A stretch of DNA of 64,000 bases from Polaromonas sp. UBA4122 (GCA_002381615.1 DFWY01000033.1:63119-127118), one strand, 5' to 3'; shown: positions 19,027 to 28,476, numbered from the stretch's first letter. Notes: a model not told the origin generated them from the letters alone. Numbers and translations: made by a program.

Positions 19027-19271
19027 AGTACTTGCTGGTCACAGCCCTCGTACTGGTCGTCTTTTGGCTCTGGCGCCACAATCGGGAGGCGGAAAGAAAC
19101 GAAGCGGCAAGCTCTCGAAGTGCCCGCCCTGGTAGTCCCTCAAAGGGAACCGAGGTCACGGAAGTGGTGGCCTGCGACGTCTGCCACGTGCATCTGCCGC
19201 GGTCCGAGGCCCTGATCGGCCACAAGGGCATCTACTGCAGCGATGCGCACCGCCGCCAAGCCGGAGGCTAG
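19023..19271 (+). CDS. PP0621-type small membrane-anchored zinc-ribbon-like protein
   Basis: 82 aa. One N-terminal membrane helix (LLVTALVLVVFWLW) precedes a polar linker and a C-terminal domain with CDVCHVHLPRSEA and YCSDAHRRQ. The Cys/His set suggests a metal-binding ribbon. It matches the small conserved protein encoded next to pilSR in pseudomonads and burkholderiales. It overlaps the ccsA-like gene by 4 nt and abuts pilS, pointing to one transcript. Function unknown. Confidence 0.75.
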   Translation: MKYLLVTALVLVVFWLWRHNREAERNEAASSRSARPGSPSKGTEVTEVVACDVCHVHLPRSEALIGHKGIYCSDAHRRQAGG

Positions 19272-20990
19272 ATGACTCCCCAAGTCCACGCTTGGCTCGA
19301 ATCTGCAGAAAAAATTTCCGCGCCTTGGGAGGCTAAACCCGAGTCAGGCTCTTTCGGCCGCCTCTGGCGTGTTTTCATGACGGCCCGCGTCGCGATTGCC
19401 AGCGTGCTGGTGATTCTGCAGGCGTTCATCTATGCCCTGGGCAACATCACCAATCGCTGGTCCATCGCGGTGTGCATAGCCTACCTGTGCGCCACGCTGG
19501 TCGCACGGCTCTGGGCCCGGCCCCGGCCGCACGGCAACACGTTTGATGCGCAATGGGTGTCCACCATTGGCGTGGACGTTGTCACGTTCTCTGTGTTGAA
19601 TTTTTTGTCATCGGGAGGGATCAACTACACCCCGCTGTTTGCACTGCCGGTACTGTTGTCCTCGGTGCTCGGACCGATTTTGTTGGCTTTCGGTACGGCA
19701 GCCAGCGTGACGCTGCTGCTGCTTGCCGACGCCTGGCGGAATTCGCTGCAATCGCCTGGAGATTTCAACGCACACTTCCTGCAGGCCGGCCTGAGCGGCT
19801 CGGGGTTTTTTCTGGTGGCGCTGCTAGCCAACCAGCTGGTCCTGCGGCTGGCACGGGAGGAGAAGCTGGCGAAAAGCAGCCAGTCCACCGCGCGCATGCT
19901 AACCCAGGTCAACGAGCTGGTGATTGAAACGCTGGCCGACGGCGTTCTGGTGGTTGATGTCAATGGCATGGTGCGTTCGGCCAATCCGGCCTCCAGGCGC
20001 TTGCTGGCTACACAGGATGCGATCCGAAGTGCCCCCTTCATGCTCGCCACGGAAGCCGCCTGGCAACCGTTGGTCGAACTGATGCTTCGCACCTTTACGA
20101 CGCAGTCTCCGCAAGAAGTGGACATCAGCCTCGAATGCCCGGCCCGAAACGCCAGACGGCTTCATGTGCGCACGCGTCTGGCCGCCTCGCAAAATAACAC
20201 ACACGACAGCCTGTGCGTGATGTTTCTCAAAGACCTGCGGGAAATGGAAGCGCGTGTGCGTACTGAAAAGATGGCGGCCATGGGACGCATGTCTGCTGCG
20301 GTGGCCCACGAAATCAGGAACCCGCTGGCCGCCATTTCGCAGGCCAATGCCCTGCTCGAAGAAGACCTGCACGATACCGGTCACCGTCAGCTCACGGCCA
20401 TGGTCAGGCAAAACGCGCAGCGCCTGGCCAAAATTGTCGACGAAGTGCTGAACATTTCGCGGGCCCAGGAACAGATACCCGCACCCCAGACCAGCACGCT
20501 CATGCTGGACGACATGGTCCTTCGCATCGCCACAGACTGGGCCAGGCAAACCGCGGCAACGCAGCGGATGGGCGTGACGGCAGGCTCCGCCAATGCAGCG
20601 GTGTGGTTTGACCCCGAGCATTTGCGGCGCCTGATGATCAACCTGTTGGACAATGCCTTGCGCTATGCCAGCACCTCCGCCCAAGCCATTGAAGTGACCA
20701 CCCAGTTGGTGGCGCCCGGGCAGGCCCGGCTGGCGGTATGGAGCGACGGCCAAGCACTGGAGAAAACGGTCCAGACGCATCTGTTCGAACCTTTTTTCTC
20801 CTCCGAGAGCCGCTCCAGCGGGCTGGGCCTCTATATCAGCAGGGAGCTGTGCGAACGCTACGGTGCCCTGATCGGCTACCAGCGCGTGCTGAGTGGCGGC
20901 ATCGAGGGCAATGAATTTTTTGTCATGTTCAGGCCGGCTTCACAGCCTTTGAGCGCCGATTCTCTTTCTTTCGACGCCATACTTGTCTGA
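19272..20990 (+). CDS. pilS: Type IV pilus sensor histidine kinase PilS
   Basis: 572 aa. The N-terminus (about residues 35-205) has six predicted membrane helices. A PAS domain follows near 225-320 (ETLADGVLVVDVNGMVRSAN). HisKA has the phosphoacceptor in AAVAHEIRNPLAAISQANAL. The ATPase domain has the N box LLDNALRYA and G box SSGLGLYISRELCERYG. PilS senses pilin in the membrane and controls PilR, the sigma-54 activator of pilA. It starts one base after the previous stop and ends 4 nt before the pilR ATG. Confidence 0.93.
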   Translation: MTPQVHAWLESAEKISAPWEAKPESGSFGRLWRVFMTARVAIASVLVILQAFIYALGNITNRWSIAVCIAYLCATLVARLWARPRPHGNTFDAQWVSTIGVDVVTFSVLNFLSSGGINYTPLFALPVLLSSVLGPILLAFGTAASVTLLLLADAWRNSLQSPGDFNAHFLQAGLSGSGFFLVALLANQLVLRLAREEKLAKSSQSTARMLTQVNELVIETLADGVLVVDVNGMVRSANPASRRLLATQDAIRSAPFMLATEAAWQPLVELMLRTFTTQSPQEVDISLECPARNARRLHVRTRLAASQNNTHDSLCVMFLKDLREMEARVRTEKMAAMGRMSAAVAHEIRNPLAAISQANALLEEDLHDTGHRQLTAMVRQNAQRLAKIVDEVLNISRAQEQIPAPQTSTLMLDDMVLRIATDWARQTAATQRMGVTAGSANAAVWFDPEHLRRLMINLLDNALRYASTSAQAIEVTTQLVAPGQARLAVWSDGQALEKTVQTHLFEPFFSSESRSSGLGLYISRELCERYGALIGYQRVLSGGIEGNEFFVMFRPASQPLSADSLSFDAILV

Positions 20991-20994
20991 GACC

Positions 20995-22449
20995 ATGAGC
21001 CTTCAAGCACCCGCCACCCATCAGCCCCACATTCTTGTCATTGATGACGAACCGGATCTGCGCACCCTGTACGAACTGACGCTGCTCAGGGAAGGTTATC
21101 GGGTGGAAGCGGCCGGCGATCTGTTGCAGGCTCGCGAACAGCTCAAGGAACATCGCTTCGATGCGGTCATCACCGACATGCGCCTGCCCGACGGCCTGGG
21201 GCTTGAACTGCTGCGCGACATGGCGAAGCAGCAGCGTGCGGAGCGCTGCGTGGTCATCACGGCGCACGGCTCTGCTGAAAATGCGGTGGAAGCCCTCAAG
21301 GCGGGGGCATTTGACTATCTCACCAAGCCCGTCGACCTCAAGCAATTCCGCAGCGTCGTGGCGTCGGCCATACAAGGAGCAAAAAATGGGGGGCTGCCAG
21401 CCAAGGACGCGCGAAGCGCACCGGCGCCTAGCGCAGGGCTTGCTACTCCGGTACCGTCCAGACCGTGCGATGCGGGTGATGCTTCAGTCCTATTGCAAAA
21501 GCTGGTAGGCGAATCGCCAGTGATGCGAGCGGTCAAGTCCCGCATTGTCAAAGTGGCCGGCAGCATGGCGCCTATCCTGATTCAGGGAGAATCGGGCACG
21601 GGTAAAGAACTGGTCGCGCGCGCAGTACACGATTGCAGCCACCGCGCGGCTGGCCCGTTTGTGGCCGTCAATTGCAGTGCAATTCCGGAAAATTTGCTTG
21701 AAGCAGAATTTTTTGGCGCGCGCAAAGGCGCTTACACCGGCTCGGCACAAGACCGGCAAGGCTACTTCCAGGCCGCCAAGGGCGGGACCCTGTTTCTCGA
21801 TGAGATCGGCGACTTGCCGCTGGCCATGCAATCCAAGCTGCTCCGGGCCATTCAGGAACGCACCGTGCGGCCGCTGGGCTCGCCGCAGGAAGACATGGTA
21901 GACGTGCGCATCGTCAGCGCAACGCACAAGAACCTTGCCGCGGAAGTCCAGGCGGAAAACTTTCGCCAGGATTTGTATTACCGGCTCAATGTGATCGAAA
22001 TTGTCGTGCCGCCACTGCGCGAACGACGCGAAGACTTGCCGGCACTTTGCAATGCCCTACTTTCAAGAATCTGCCAGGAGTCCGGGTTCAACATGCCCGA
22101 GCTGACCGGCCCTGTGATGGAGCAGTTGCGTTCGCGCCCCTTCAACGGCAATGTCAGGGAGCTGGAAAATATCCTGCACCGCGCGGTGGCACTCGGTGAA
22201 GGCGGCGACCTGCATTTCGATGCGCCGCCTGAAGACTATGTAGCCGTTCCGGATAATCTGCAGGAGTTCCTGGACCAGCAGGAGCGAAGCATCCTGTCAA
22301 AGGTATTGCAGGAGACCGGCTTTAACCGGACGGCCGCTGCTTCCAAACTGGGACTGAGCCTGCGCCAGATCCGCTACCGCATTGCCCGCCTGAACATCGT
22401 GACCGCGGGCGGCGATGATGCACCCGACGCGCCCGATGACGAGGCCTGA
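20995..22449 (+). CDS. pilR: Type IV pilus response regulator PilR (sigma-54 activator)
   Basis: 484 aa from ATG 20995 (MSLQAPATHQPHILVIDDEP). The receiver domain has phosphoacceptor Asp in AVITDMRLPDG and Lys in YLTKPVDL. The AAA+ domain has Walker A GESGTGKE and Walker B LFLDEIGD. Its sigma-54 loop reads GAYTGS, a conservative variant of GAFTGA. The C-terminal Fis-type helix-turn-helix is NRTAAASKLGLSLRQIRYRI. It activates pilA from a sigma-54 promoter; pilA itself is not in this window. The 3' end overlaps ampD by 14 nt. Confidence 0.94.
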   Translation: MSLQAPATHQPHILVIDDEPDLRTLYELTLLREGYRVEAAGDLLQAREQLKEHRFDAVITDMRLPDGLGLELLRDMAKQQRAERCVVITAHGSAENAVEALKAGAFDYLTKPVDLKQFRSVVASAIQGAKNGGLPAKDARSAPAPSAGLATPVPSRPCDAGDASVLLQKLVGESPVMRAVKSRIVKVAGSMAPILIQGESGTGKELVARAVHDCSHRAAGPFVAVNCSAIPENLLEAEFFGARKGAYTGSAQDRQGYFQAAKGGTLFLDEIGDLPLAMQSKLLRAIQERTVRPLGSPQEDMVDVRIVSATHKNLAAEVQAENFRQDLYYRLNVIEIVVPPLRERREDLPALCNALLSRICQESGFNMPELTGPVMEQLRSRPFNGNVRELENILHRAVALGEGGDLHFDAPPEDYVAVPDNLQEFLDQQERSILSKVLQETGFNRTAAASKLGLSLRQIRYRIARLNIVTAGGDDAPDAPDDEA

Positions 22450-23038
22450 GCGCGACGGCGTCCCTGCCAGCCCGGCCTTATGGCAGGATGGCTGGTACCG
22501 GTATGCACGCGCACTGGCTTCGCCCAACTTCGGTCCGCGCCCCGCCAGCGCGCAAATTGACCTGATCGTCATTCACTCCATCAGCCTGCCGCCCGGGGAG
22601 TTTGACAATGGCAACGTACAGCGCCTCTTCACCAATCAACTTGACTGGGAAGCGCACGCTTACTTTCAGGGCATTCGAGGTTTGCAGGTTTCATCGCACT
22701 TTTTCATCACCCGTTCCGGCGCCCTGTGGCAATTTGTGGGATGTAACGACCGGGCATGGCATGCCGGCGAATCAAACTACCGGGGGCGGAGCAACTGCAA
22801 TGACGATTCCATCGGCATTGAGCTGGAAGGACTTGAGGGTGGCACATTTGAAGCACTCCAGTACGAAACCCTGGCCGGACTGTGCGCGGCACTGCTCCAG
22901 GCCTATCCCATCGCACATATTGCCGGGCACGAGCACATTGCAGCAGGGCGCAAGCAGGACCCCGGTCCCGGTTTTGACTGGCCCTTGTTGCAGCGTTCAC
23001 TGGCTTCACCGTCTAAGTGTTTTCCCGCAATCACCTGA
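22436..23038 (+). CDS. ampD: 1,6-anhydro-N-acetylmuramyl-L-alanine amidase AmpD
   Basis: About 200 aa; I use ATG 22436, and an in-frame ATG at 22415 would add 7 residues. This cytoplasmic zinc amidase removes the peptide from anhydro-muropeptides during cell-wall recycling. The zinc ligands are His in IVIHSIS, His in AGHEHIAAGRK and Asp in KQDPGPGFDW, the standard amidase_2 arrangement. The substrate-binding region SSHFFITRSGALWQFV is also present. It is last in the pilS-pilR-ampD run, and two hairpins follow downstream. Confidence 0.93.
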   Translation: MTRPERDGVPASPALWQDGWYRYARALASPNFGPRPASAQIDLIVIHSISLPPGEFDNGNVQRLFTNQLDWEAHAYFQGIRGLQVSSHFFITRSGALWQFVGCNDRAWHAGESNYRGRSNCNDDSIGIELEGLEGGTFEALQYETLAGLCAALLQAYPIAHIAGHEHIAAGRKQDPGPGFDWPLLQRSLASPSKCFPAIT

Positions 23039-23053
23039 TCAGGTTCAGATCCC

Positions 23054-23085
23054 CAACCACACCATTGCGGTGCATCTTGTGGTTG
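23054..23085. other. Inverted repeat downstream of ampD
   Basis: CAACCACA (23054-23061) pairs with TGTGGTTG (23078-23085) across a 16-nt loop. No T-run follows. It may be an mRNA 3'-end structure or a protein site. Confidence 0.35.
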
Positions 23086-23180
23086 AAAAATTCCCAGTAT
23101 TTTCACCATTCAAGCACTGACCGGCGTTGGCGACAGGAAGTCTGCGGGAAGTCGCACCAGTGCTCTGTTTGTCTAGCTGA

Positions 23181-23224
23181 AGCCTGACCGAATCAGGCTT
23201 TTCCGCCGGTTCGCCCAACCGGCG
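23181..23224 (+). terminator. Two consecutive hairpins, probable terminator of the pilSR-ampD transcript
   Basis: AGCCTGA/TCAGGCT (23181-23199) is followed directly by TTTT. A second stem, CGCCGGTT/AACCGGCG (23204-23224), comes straight after. The first has the form of a short Rho-independent terminator. Confidence 0.5.
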
Positions 23225-23297
23225 ACCCGGCCAACCCAAGCGTCCAAAACAGGGCTAAAAAAAGTCCTTGAATGTAACAATGAATTCAGCCGGCGAT

Positions 23298-23313
23298 ACA
23301 CTACCGGTAGTGG
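23298..23313. promoter_or_regulatory. NrdR box 1
   Basis: ACACTACCGGTAGTGG resembles the 16-bp palindromic NrdR box (ACACTATATATAGTGT), conserving both outer half-sites. It is paired with box 2 at a 32-bp start-to-start distance. Confidence 0.65.
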
Positions 23314-23329
23314 CTTGTCTTAGTCTTGT

Positions 23330-23345
23330 ACTCTAGGTATAGTGT
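23330..23345. promoter_or_regulatory. NrdR box 2
   Basis: ACTCTAGGTATAGTGT matches the NrdR consensus at 12 of 16 positions. Two boxes separated by 16 bp, three helical turns apart, is the usual NrdR operator layout and predicts ATP/dATP-dependent repression of nrdAB. Confidence 0.7.
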
Positions 23346-23494
23346 CTAAGCTCCAATTCAGTTTGATGTAATTCGGGCCAATTCTGGCGAGAAAACGAAG
23401 GCATTGGTTGCTAGATCGGATGCCCCTCAGCAGATCCAAAATTGCCCTGAAACGCACAGCAGACCCGTCATAAAGCAAAGCAAAAGAGGAAATC

Positions 23495-26419
23495 ATGCAA
23501 ACTGCACAACACATGGTGCCCGTTCCGTCCAGGTTTCTGGCAAGCAGCGATGCCAACGCGCCAGCCAATCCGCTCGCCCATTACCAGATCATTCGCCGCA
23601 ATGGCGGCGTGGTCCCGTTCGAGCCCAACAAAATCGCCGTGGCCATGATGAAGGCTTTTCTGGCCGTGCATGGCACGCAGGGTGCAGCGTCGGCAAGCGT
23701 CCGCGAAACGGTGGACGGCCTGACCCAGACCGTTATTCGCGCCCTGGTACGCTCGCGCCCCAGCGGCGGAACCTTTCATATTGAAGATGTGCAGGACCAG
23801 GTTGAGCTGGGCCTGATGCGCGGTGGCCACCATGAGATTGCCCGTGCCTATGTGCTGTACCGTGAAAAACGCACCCAGGAACGCGCACGCCAGCCGCAAA
23901 CCCAGACGTCCGATGCGCCCTTGCTGCATGTGATGGATGGCGGCAAAAAGATTGCACTCGATGTCCGCAACCTGCAGGCGCTGATTGAAGCGGCCTGTGC
24001 CAATCTGGGTGCCGAGGTCAAACCCGACCCGATTGTTGCGGAAACCATGCGCAACCTGTATGACGGCGTGCCCATCGACGAGGTTTACAAGGCCTCCATC
24101 CTGGCGGCCCGTACCCTGATTGAAAAAGATCCTGATTACACCTACGCCACGGCACGACTGCTGATGCACACCATCCGCAAGGAAGTCCTGGGCGAGGAAG
24201 TCAGCCAGGAGGAAATGGTTACCCGCTATGCCGAGTACTTTCCGAAGTTCATTGCCAAAGGCGTCCAGAACGAACTGCTCGACGAAAAACTGCAGCAGTT
24301 TGACCTGGCCCGACTGGGTGCGGCGCTCAAGCCGGAGCGCGACCTGAAGTTTGACTACCTCGGACTGCAGACCCTGTTTGACCGCTACTTCCTGCACGTG
24401 CGCAAGCAGCGCATTGAACTGCCACAGGCTTTTTTCATGCGCGTGGCCATGGGACTCTCGCTCAATGAGATCAACCGCGAAGAGCGGGCCATCGAGTTCT
24501 ACGAAATCCTCTCGTCGTTTGACTTCATGTCGAGCACGCCGACACTGTTCAATGCGGGCACCCTCCGTTCGCAGCTGTCGTCCTGCTACCTCACCACGGT
24601 GGCCGATGACCTGGGCGGAATTTACGATGCCATAAAGGAAAACGCCCTGCTGTCCAAATTTGCCGGCGGCCTCGGCAACGACTGGACGCCCGTGCGCGCT
24701 CTTGGCGCCCACATCAAGGGAACCAACGGCGAATCCCAAGGCGTGGTGCCTTTCCTGAAAGTGGTCAACGACACCGCCGTGGCGGTCAACCAGGGCGGCA
24801 AACGCAAGGGAGCCGTCTGCGCCTATCTGGAAACCTGGCACCTCGATATCGAGGAATTCCTGGAACTGCGCAAGAACACCGGCGATGACCGTCGCCGCAC
24901 GCATGACATGAATACCGCCAACTGGGTTCCCGACCTCTTTATGCGTCGCGTGATGGAGAAGGGCAGCTGGACGCTGTTCTCACCATCTGACACACCCGAC
25001 CTGCACGACAAGTTTGGCAAGGATTTCGAAAAGATTTATACGGCTTATGAAGCCCAAGCCGAGCGCGGCGAGATCAAACCGGCCCGCAAACTGCAAGCCA
25101 CTGACATGTGGCGCAAGATGCTGTCGATGCTGTTCGAGACCGGCCACCCATGGATCACCTTCAAGGATGTATGCAATATTCGCTCCCCGCAGCAGCACGT
25201 CGGCGTCGTGCACTCCTCCAATCTGTGCACCGAGATCACGCTCAACACCAGCGAGACCGAAACGGCCGTATGCAACCTCGGCTCAGTCAATCTGGTGCAA
25301 CACCTGAAGGACGGCCCCGACGGATCCAGGGTTCTTGATCACGAGAAACTGAAGAAAACCATCACGACGGCCATGCGCATGCTGGACAACGTGATCGACA
25401 TCAACTACTACGCCGTCAAGAAGGCACGCGACGCCAATATGCGCCACCGCCCTGTCGGTCTGGGCGTCATGGGCTTCCAGGACTGCCTGTATGAACTGCG
25501 TGTGCCCTACGCTTCCCAAGCGGCGGTCGAATTTGCAGACCAATCCATGGAAGCGGTCTGCTACCACGCTTACTGGGCCTCCACCGAACTGGCCAAAGAG
25601 CGCGGCAAGTACGCCAGCTACAAAGGCTCTCTCTGGGACAAAGGCATCCTGCCGCTGGATACGCTGGACATGCTGGCCGAAGAGCGCGGCGGTTATGTTG
25701 AAGTTGACCGTTCTGCCACCCTGGACTGGGAGGCCCTGCGCAAGAAAATTGCCCAGGATGGCATGCGCAACTCCAACTGCGTCGCCATTGCCCCGACTGC
25801 CACCATCTCCAACATTATTGGGGTTGACGCCTGCATCGAGCCCTGCTTCGGCAACCTCTCGGTGAAATCCAACCTTTCCGGCGAATTCACGGTGATCAAC
25901 GGCTACCTGGTCAATGACCTGAAACGTCTCGGCCTGTGGGACGATGTGATGGTGGTGGACCTCAAGCACTTTGACGGATCGCTCCGCCCAATCGACCGCG
26001 TGCCGCAGGACATCAAGACGCTTTACGCGACCGCGTTTGAAGTGGAAACGTCCTGGATCGTGGAAGCTGCCGCCCGCCGCCAAAAATGGATTGACCAGGC
26101 GCAGTCACTCAACATTTACATGGCGGGCGCCTCGGGCAAGAAGCTCGACGATACCTACAAGCTGGCCTGGTTGCGCGGACTGAAAACCACGTACTACCTG
26201 CGCACCATGGGCGCCACGCACGCCGAAAAATCCACCGTGAAAGCCGGCAAGCTGAACGCCGTTTCATCGTCGGTTTCATCAGGCCCTGAAGCTGCAAGCG
26301 GCAGCATGAGTGCGCTGGCGGCCGCGGCCGCTGCGGCACCAGCGCAGGTGAATGCATCCCCAGCGACCGACATCAAGTTCTGCGCGATCGACGACCCAGG
26401 TTGCGAGGCCTGCCAATAA
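23495..26419 (+). CDS. nrdA: Ribonucleoside-diphosphate reductase alpha subunit (class Ia)
   Basis: 974 aa behind a good AGAGGAA site. An ATP-cone (about residues 28-120, RRNGGVVPFEPNKIAVAMMK) provides allosteric control. The catalytic barrel has the redox cysteines in QLSSCYLTT and AVCNLGSVNL. The thiyl cysteine and the glutamate lie in SNLCTEITLN. The radical-transfer tyrosines are in the C-terminal KTTYYLRT. The tail ends DPGCEACQ, a CxxC that relays electrons from thioredoxin or glutaredoxin, after an Ala/Ser-rich linker. It is longer than E. coli NrdA (761 aa) and matches the pseudomonad-type enzyme. NrdR boxes lie about 150-200 bp upstream. Confidence 0.96.
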   Translation: MQTAQHMVPVPSRFLASSDANAPANPLAHYQIIRRNGGVVPFEPNKIAVAMMKAFLAVHGTQGAASASVRETVDGLTQTVIRALVRSRPSGGTFHIEDVQDQVELGLMRGGHHEIARAYVLYREKRTQERARQPQTQTSDAPLLHVMDGGKKIALDVRNLQALIEAACANLGAEVKPDPIVAETMRNLYDGVPIDEVYKASILAARTLIEKDPDYTYATARLLMHTIRKEVLGEEVSQEEMVTRYAEYFPKFIAKGVQNELLDEKLQQFDLARLGAALKPERDLKFDYLGLQTLFDRYFLHVRKQRIELPQAFFMRVAMGLSLNEINREERAIEFYEILSSFDFMSSTPTLFNAGTLRSQLSSCYLTTVADDLGGIYDAIKENALLSKFAGGLGNDWTPVRALGAHIKGTNGESQGVVPFLKVVNDTAVAVNQGGKRKGAVCAYLETWHLDIEEFLELRKNTGDDRRRTHDMNTANWVPDLFMRRVMEKGSWTLFSPSDTPDLHDKFGKDFEKIYTAYEAQAERGEIKPARKLQATDMWRKMLSMLFETGHPWITFKDVCNIRSPQQHVGVVHSSNLCTEITLNTSETETAVCNLGSVNLVQHLKDGPDGSRVLDHEKLKKTITTAMRMLDNVIDINYYAVKKARDANMRHRPVGLGVMGFQDCLYELRVPYASQAAVEFADQSMEAVCYHAYWASTELAKERGKYASYKGSLWDKGILPLDTLDMLAEERGGYVEVDRSATLDWEALRKKIAQDGMRNSNCVAIAPTATISNIIGVDACIEPCFGNLSVKSNLSGEFTVINGYLVNDLKRLGLWDDVMVVDLKHFDGSLRPIDRVPQDIKTLYATAFEVETSWIVEAAARRQKWIDQAQSLNIYMAGASGKKLDDTYKLAWLRGLKTTYYLRTMGATHAEKSTVKAGKLNAVSSSVSSGPEAASGSMSALAAAAAAAPAQVNASPATDIKFCAIDDPGCEACQ

Positions 26420-26431
26420 AAAAATGGACGC

Positions 26432-26458
26432 ATCGCGCGCTGAAATTCTTCGCGCGAT
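26432..26458. other. Hairpin in the nrdA-nrdB gap
   Basis: ATCGCGCG (26432-26439) pairs perfectly with CGCGCGAT (26451-26458) across an 11-nt loop, 12 nt after the nrdA stop. No T-run follows, so it is more likely an mRNA-processing or stability element setting the nrdA:nrdB ratio than a terminator. That role is inference. Confidence 0.45.
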
Positions 26459-26554
26459 TCGATGCAATTGAGCAACACTAATTTACAGCGATGTGAATGA
26501 ACACTTTTCATTTTGTATCGCTGCTTTCATAATCACAAAATATTGGAAACCTCT

Positions 26555-27796
26555 ATGTTGACCTGGGACGAAGAAGTCACACCATCGTTGCAAAAATCTC
26601 TTACCAGCGGCTTGCCCGACAGCCGCTCGATGGAACTTCCACCTCTTTCTTTCACACCATCCCAGCGTCCCCAAGCGCAAGTGCGTATGTTGCACGATGG
26701 CGCATTTTCAGCCGCTGAGGCTGCTGCTGAACCCGCAGCTACTGCCATCACAAACGCTGCGGCAGCACCCGGTAAGTCCCACCGCATCAAGGCTTCCGAT
26801 AAACGCATCATCAACGGCCAGACTGACGTTAACCAGCTGGTGCCATTCAAATACAAATGGGCTTGGGAAAAATACCTCGCCACCTGCGCCAACCACTGGA
26901 TGCCGCAGGAAGTCAACATGACGCGCGACATCGCGCTGTGGAAAGACCCGAACGGCTTGACCGAAGACGAGCGGCGCCTGGTCAAGCGCAACCTGGGTTT
27001 CTTTGTGACCGCTGATTCGCTCGCAGCCAACAACATCGTGCTCGGAACCTACCGCCACATCACGGCCCCCGAGTGCCGCCAGTTCCTGCTGCGCCAGGCC
27101 TTCGAAGAAGCCATCCATACCCACGCCTACCAGTACATTACCGAGTCGCTGGGCCTGGACGAGAGCGAAATCTTCAACGCCTACAACGAAGTGCAGTCCA
27201 TCAGAGACAAGGACCAGTTCTTGATTCCTTTCATTGAAGTGATCTCCGATCCCCACTTCAAGACCGGCACCGCCGAAGCTGACCAGACCCTGCTCAAGTC
27301 ACTGATCGTGTTCGCCTGCCTGATGGAAGGTCTGTTCTTCTATGTGGGCTTCACGCAGATTCTTGCCCTGGGCCGCCAGAACAAGATGACAGGAGCGGCC
27401 GAGCAGTATCAGTACATCCTGCGCGACGAATCCATGCATTGCAACTTCGGCATCGATTTGATCAACCAGCTCAAGCTGGAAAACCCACATCTCTGGACCG
27501 CGGAGTTCAAGGCCGAGATCAAGGCTTTGTTCATGAAAGCCGTTGAACTGGAGTACCGCTACGCAGAAGACACCATGCCTAGAGGCGTGCTGGGCCTTAA
27601 TGCCTCCATGTTCAAAGGCTACCTCCGCTACATTGCCAATCGTCGTGCCACGCAAATTGGACTTGAAACTCTCTTCCCTAACGAGGAGAATCCGTTTCCG
27701 TGGATGAGCGAAATGATCGACCTTAAAAAAGAACGCAACTTCTTTGAAACCCGTGTGATTGAGTACCAGTCCGGTGGCGCTCTTTCCTGGGATTGA
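26555..27796 (+). CDS. nrdB: Ribonucleoside-diphosphate reductase beta subunit (class Ia)
   Basis: 413 aa from ATG 26555. It carries the diferric-tyrosyl radical cofactor needed by NrdA. The metal and radical motif reads [12 protein letters not shown], with Glu, His and the radical Tyr in the E-x2-H-x3-Y spacing. Later ligands are in [11 protein letters not shown] and [10 protein letters not shown]. The sequence around the site resembles the Chlamydia-type R2, but here the tyrosine is kept, so class Ic chemistry is not indicated. The N-terminus has an Ala-rich, probably disordered extension (about residues 45-75). The C-terminal tail for binding NrdA is present. Confidence 0.96.
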   Translation: MLTWDEEVTPSLQKSLTSGLPDSRSMELPPLSFTPSQRPQAQVRMLHDGAFSAAEAAAEPAATAITNAAAAPGKSHRIKASDKRIINGQTDVNQLVPFKYKWAWEKYLATCANHWMPQEVNMTRDIALWKDPNGLTEDERRLVKRNLGFFVTADSLAANNIVLGTYRHITAPECRQFLLRQAFEEAIHTHAYQYITESLGLDESEIFNAYNEVQSIRDKDQFLIPFIEVISDPHFKTGTAEADQTLLKSLIVFACLMEGLFFYVGFTQILALGRQNKMTGAAEQYQYILRDESMHCNFGIDLINQLKLENPHLWTAEFKAEIKALFMKAVELEYRYAEDTMPRGVLGLNASMFKGYLRYIANRRATQIGLETLFPNEENPFPWMSEMIDLKKERNFFETRVIEYQSGGALSWD

Positions 27797-27886
27797 CTGA
27801 CGCAAAAAGACTGACAAAAAAAGCGCAAGGTAAGCACAACAATGATTTCTAGAATTGCAATGACCAATGACAGCACCGGAGAGTGC

Positions 27887-27961
27887 GCGTTGGGCTTTGC
27901 TCCTGTGTTCGCGGCGCTGGGCCCGGTTAGCCGACAGCCCAACGCCGTGAATCGCTTCACG
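27887..27961 (+). promoter_or_regulatory. Structured leader upstream of the histone H1-like gene
   Basis: A 10-bp stem, GCGTTGGGCT (27887-27896) with AGCCCAACGC (27936-27945), encloses 39 nt. It is followed at once by a perfect hairpin CGTGAA-TCGC-TTCACG (27946-27961). The start codon lies 47 nt downstream. The arrangement suggests a folded 5' UTR; no known riboswitch class is recognised. Confidence 0.45.
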
Positions 27962-28008
27962 TACTCCAACCGTGAAGTGCTCTTTGCAACGTGATCAAGG
28001 AGAAAACT

Positions 28009-28476
28009 ATGGCAACTGCGAAAAAAACTGCGGCTAAAAAAGCTGCTCCCATGAAAGCACCGGCGAAAAAAGTAGCGGCGAAAAAAGCACCGGCTAAAAA
28101 AGTAGTCGCGAAAAAAGCGCCGGCCAAAAAGGTAACAGCGAAAAAAGCGCCAGCTAAAAAGGTAGCGGCTAAAAAGGCGCCAGCGAAAAAGGTAGTCGCG
28201 AAAAAAGCGCCGGCGAAAAAAGCACCAGCGAAAAAAGTAGCTGCTAAAACAGCAGCCGCTAAAAAGCCTGCTGCAAAAAAGGTAGCGAAAAAAGCCGCTG
28301 CGAAGAAACCCGCTGCGAAAAAAGCCGCTGCAAAGAAAGCCGCGAAAAAACCCGCTGCGAAGAAAGCCGCGAAAAAACCCGCTGCGAAGTCACCCGCTGT
28401 AGCGGCTGCCCCTGCGGCTCAGACGACTCTGAACCCGCAAGCGGCCTGGCCATTTCCAACAGCCAGCAAGCCGTAA
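28009..28476 (+). CDS. Histone H1-like / AlgP-type DNA-binding protein
   Basis: 155 aa; AAGGAG sits 6 nt before ATG 28009. Almost the whole protein is Lys/Ala/Pro repeats. About ten KAPAKKV-type heptads cover residues 10-80 and then change to KKPAAKKA units. A short hydrophobic tail ending WPFPTASKP follows. This matches histone H1-like proteins of Bordetella and Burkholderia and AlgP of Pseudomonas, which bind DNA non-specifically and affect nucleoid structure or transcription. Repeat number is expected to vary between strains through slippage. It has its own terminator. Confidence 0.88.
   Translation: MATAKKTAAKKAAPMKAPAKKVAAKKAPAKKVVAKKAPAKKVTAKKAPAKKVAAKKAPAKKVVAKKAPAKKAPAKKVAAKTAAAKKPAAKKVAKKAAAKKPAAKKAAAKKAAKKPAAKKAAKKPAAKSPAVAAAPAAQTTLNPQAAWPFPTASKP

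Noticed and set aside
23039-23494. Cobalamin riboswitch before nrdA
   Set aside because: No B12-box-like sequence or multi-stem architecture was found; the region is better explained by a terminator and NrdR boxes.
23468-24904. 478-aa minus-strand frame in nrdA
   Set aside because: Antisense shadow of the ribonucleotide reductase large subunit.
26555-27796. Chlamydia-type class Ic (Mn/Fe) R2 protein
   Set aside because: The surrounding sequence is similar, but the radical tyrosine is present (HTHAY), so class Ia is the simpler call.
28009-28476. Short regular repeats as a possible CRISPR array
   Set aside because: The repeats are contiguous in-frame codons of a Lys/Ala/Pro-rich protein with no spacers.
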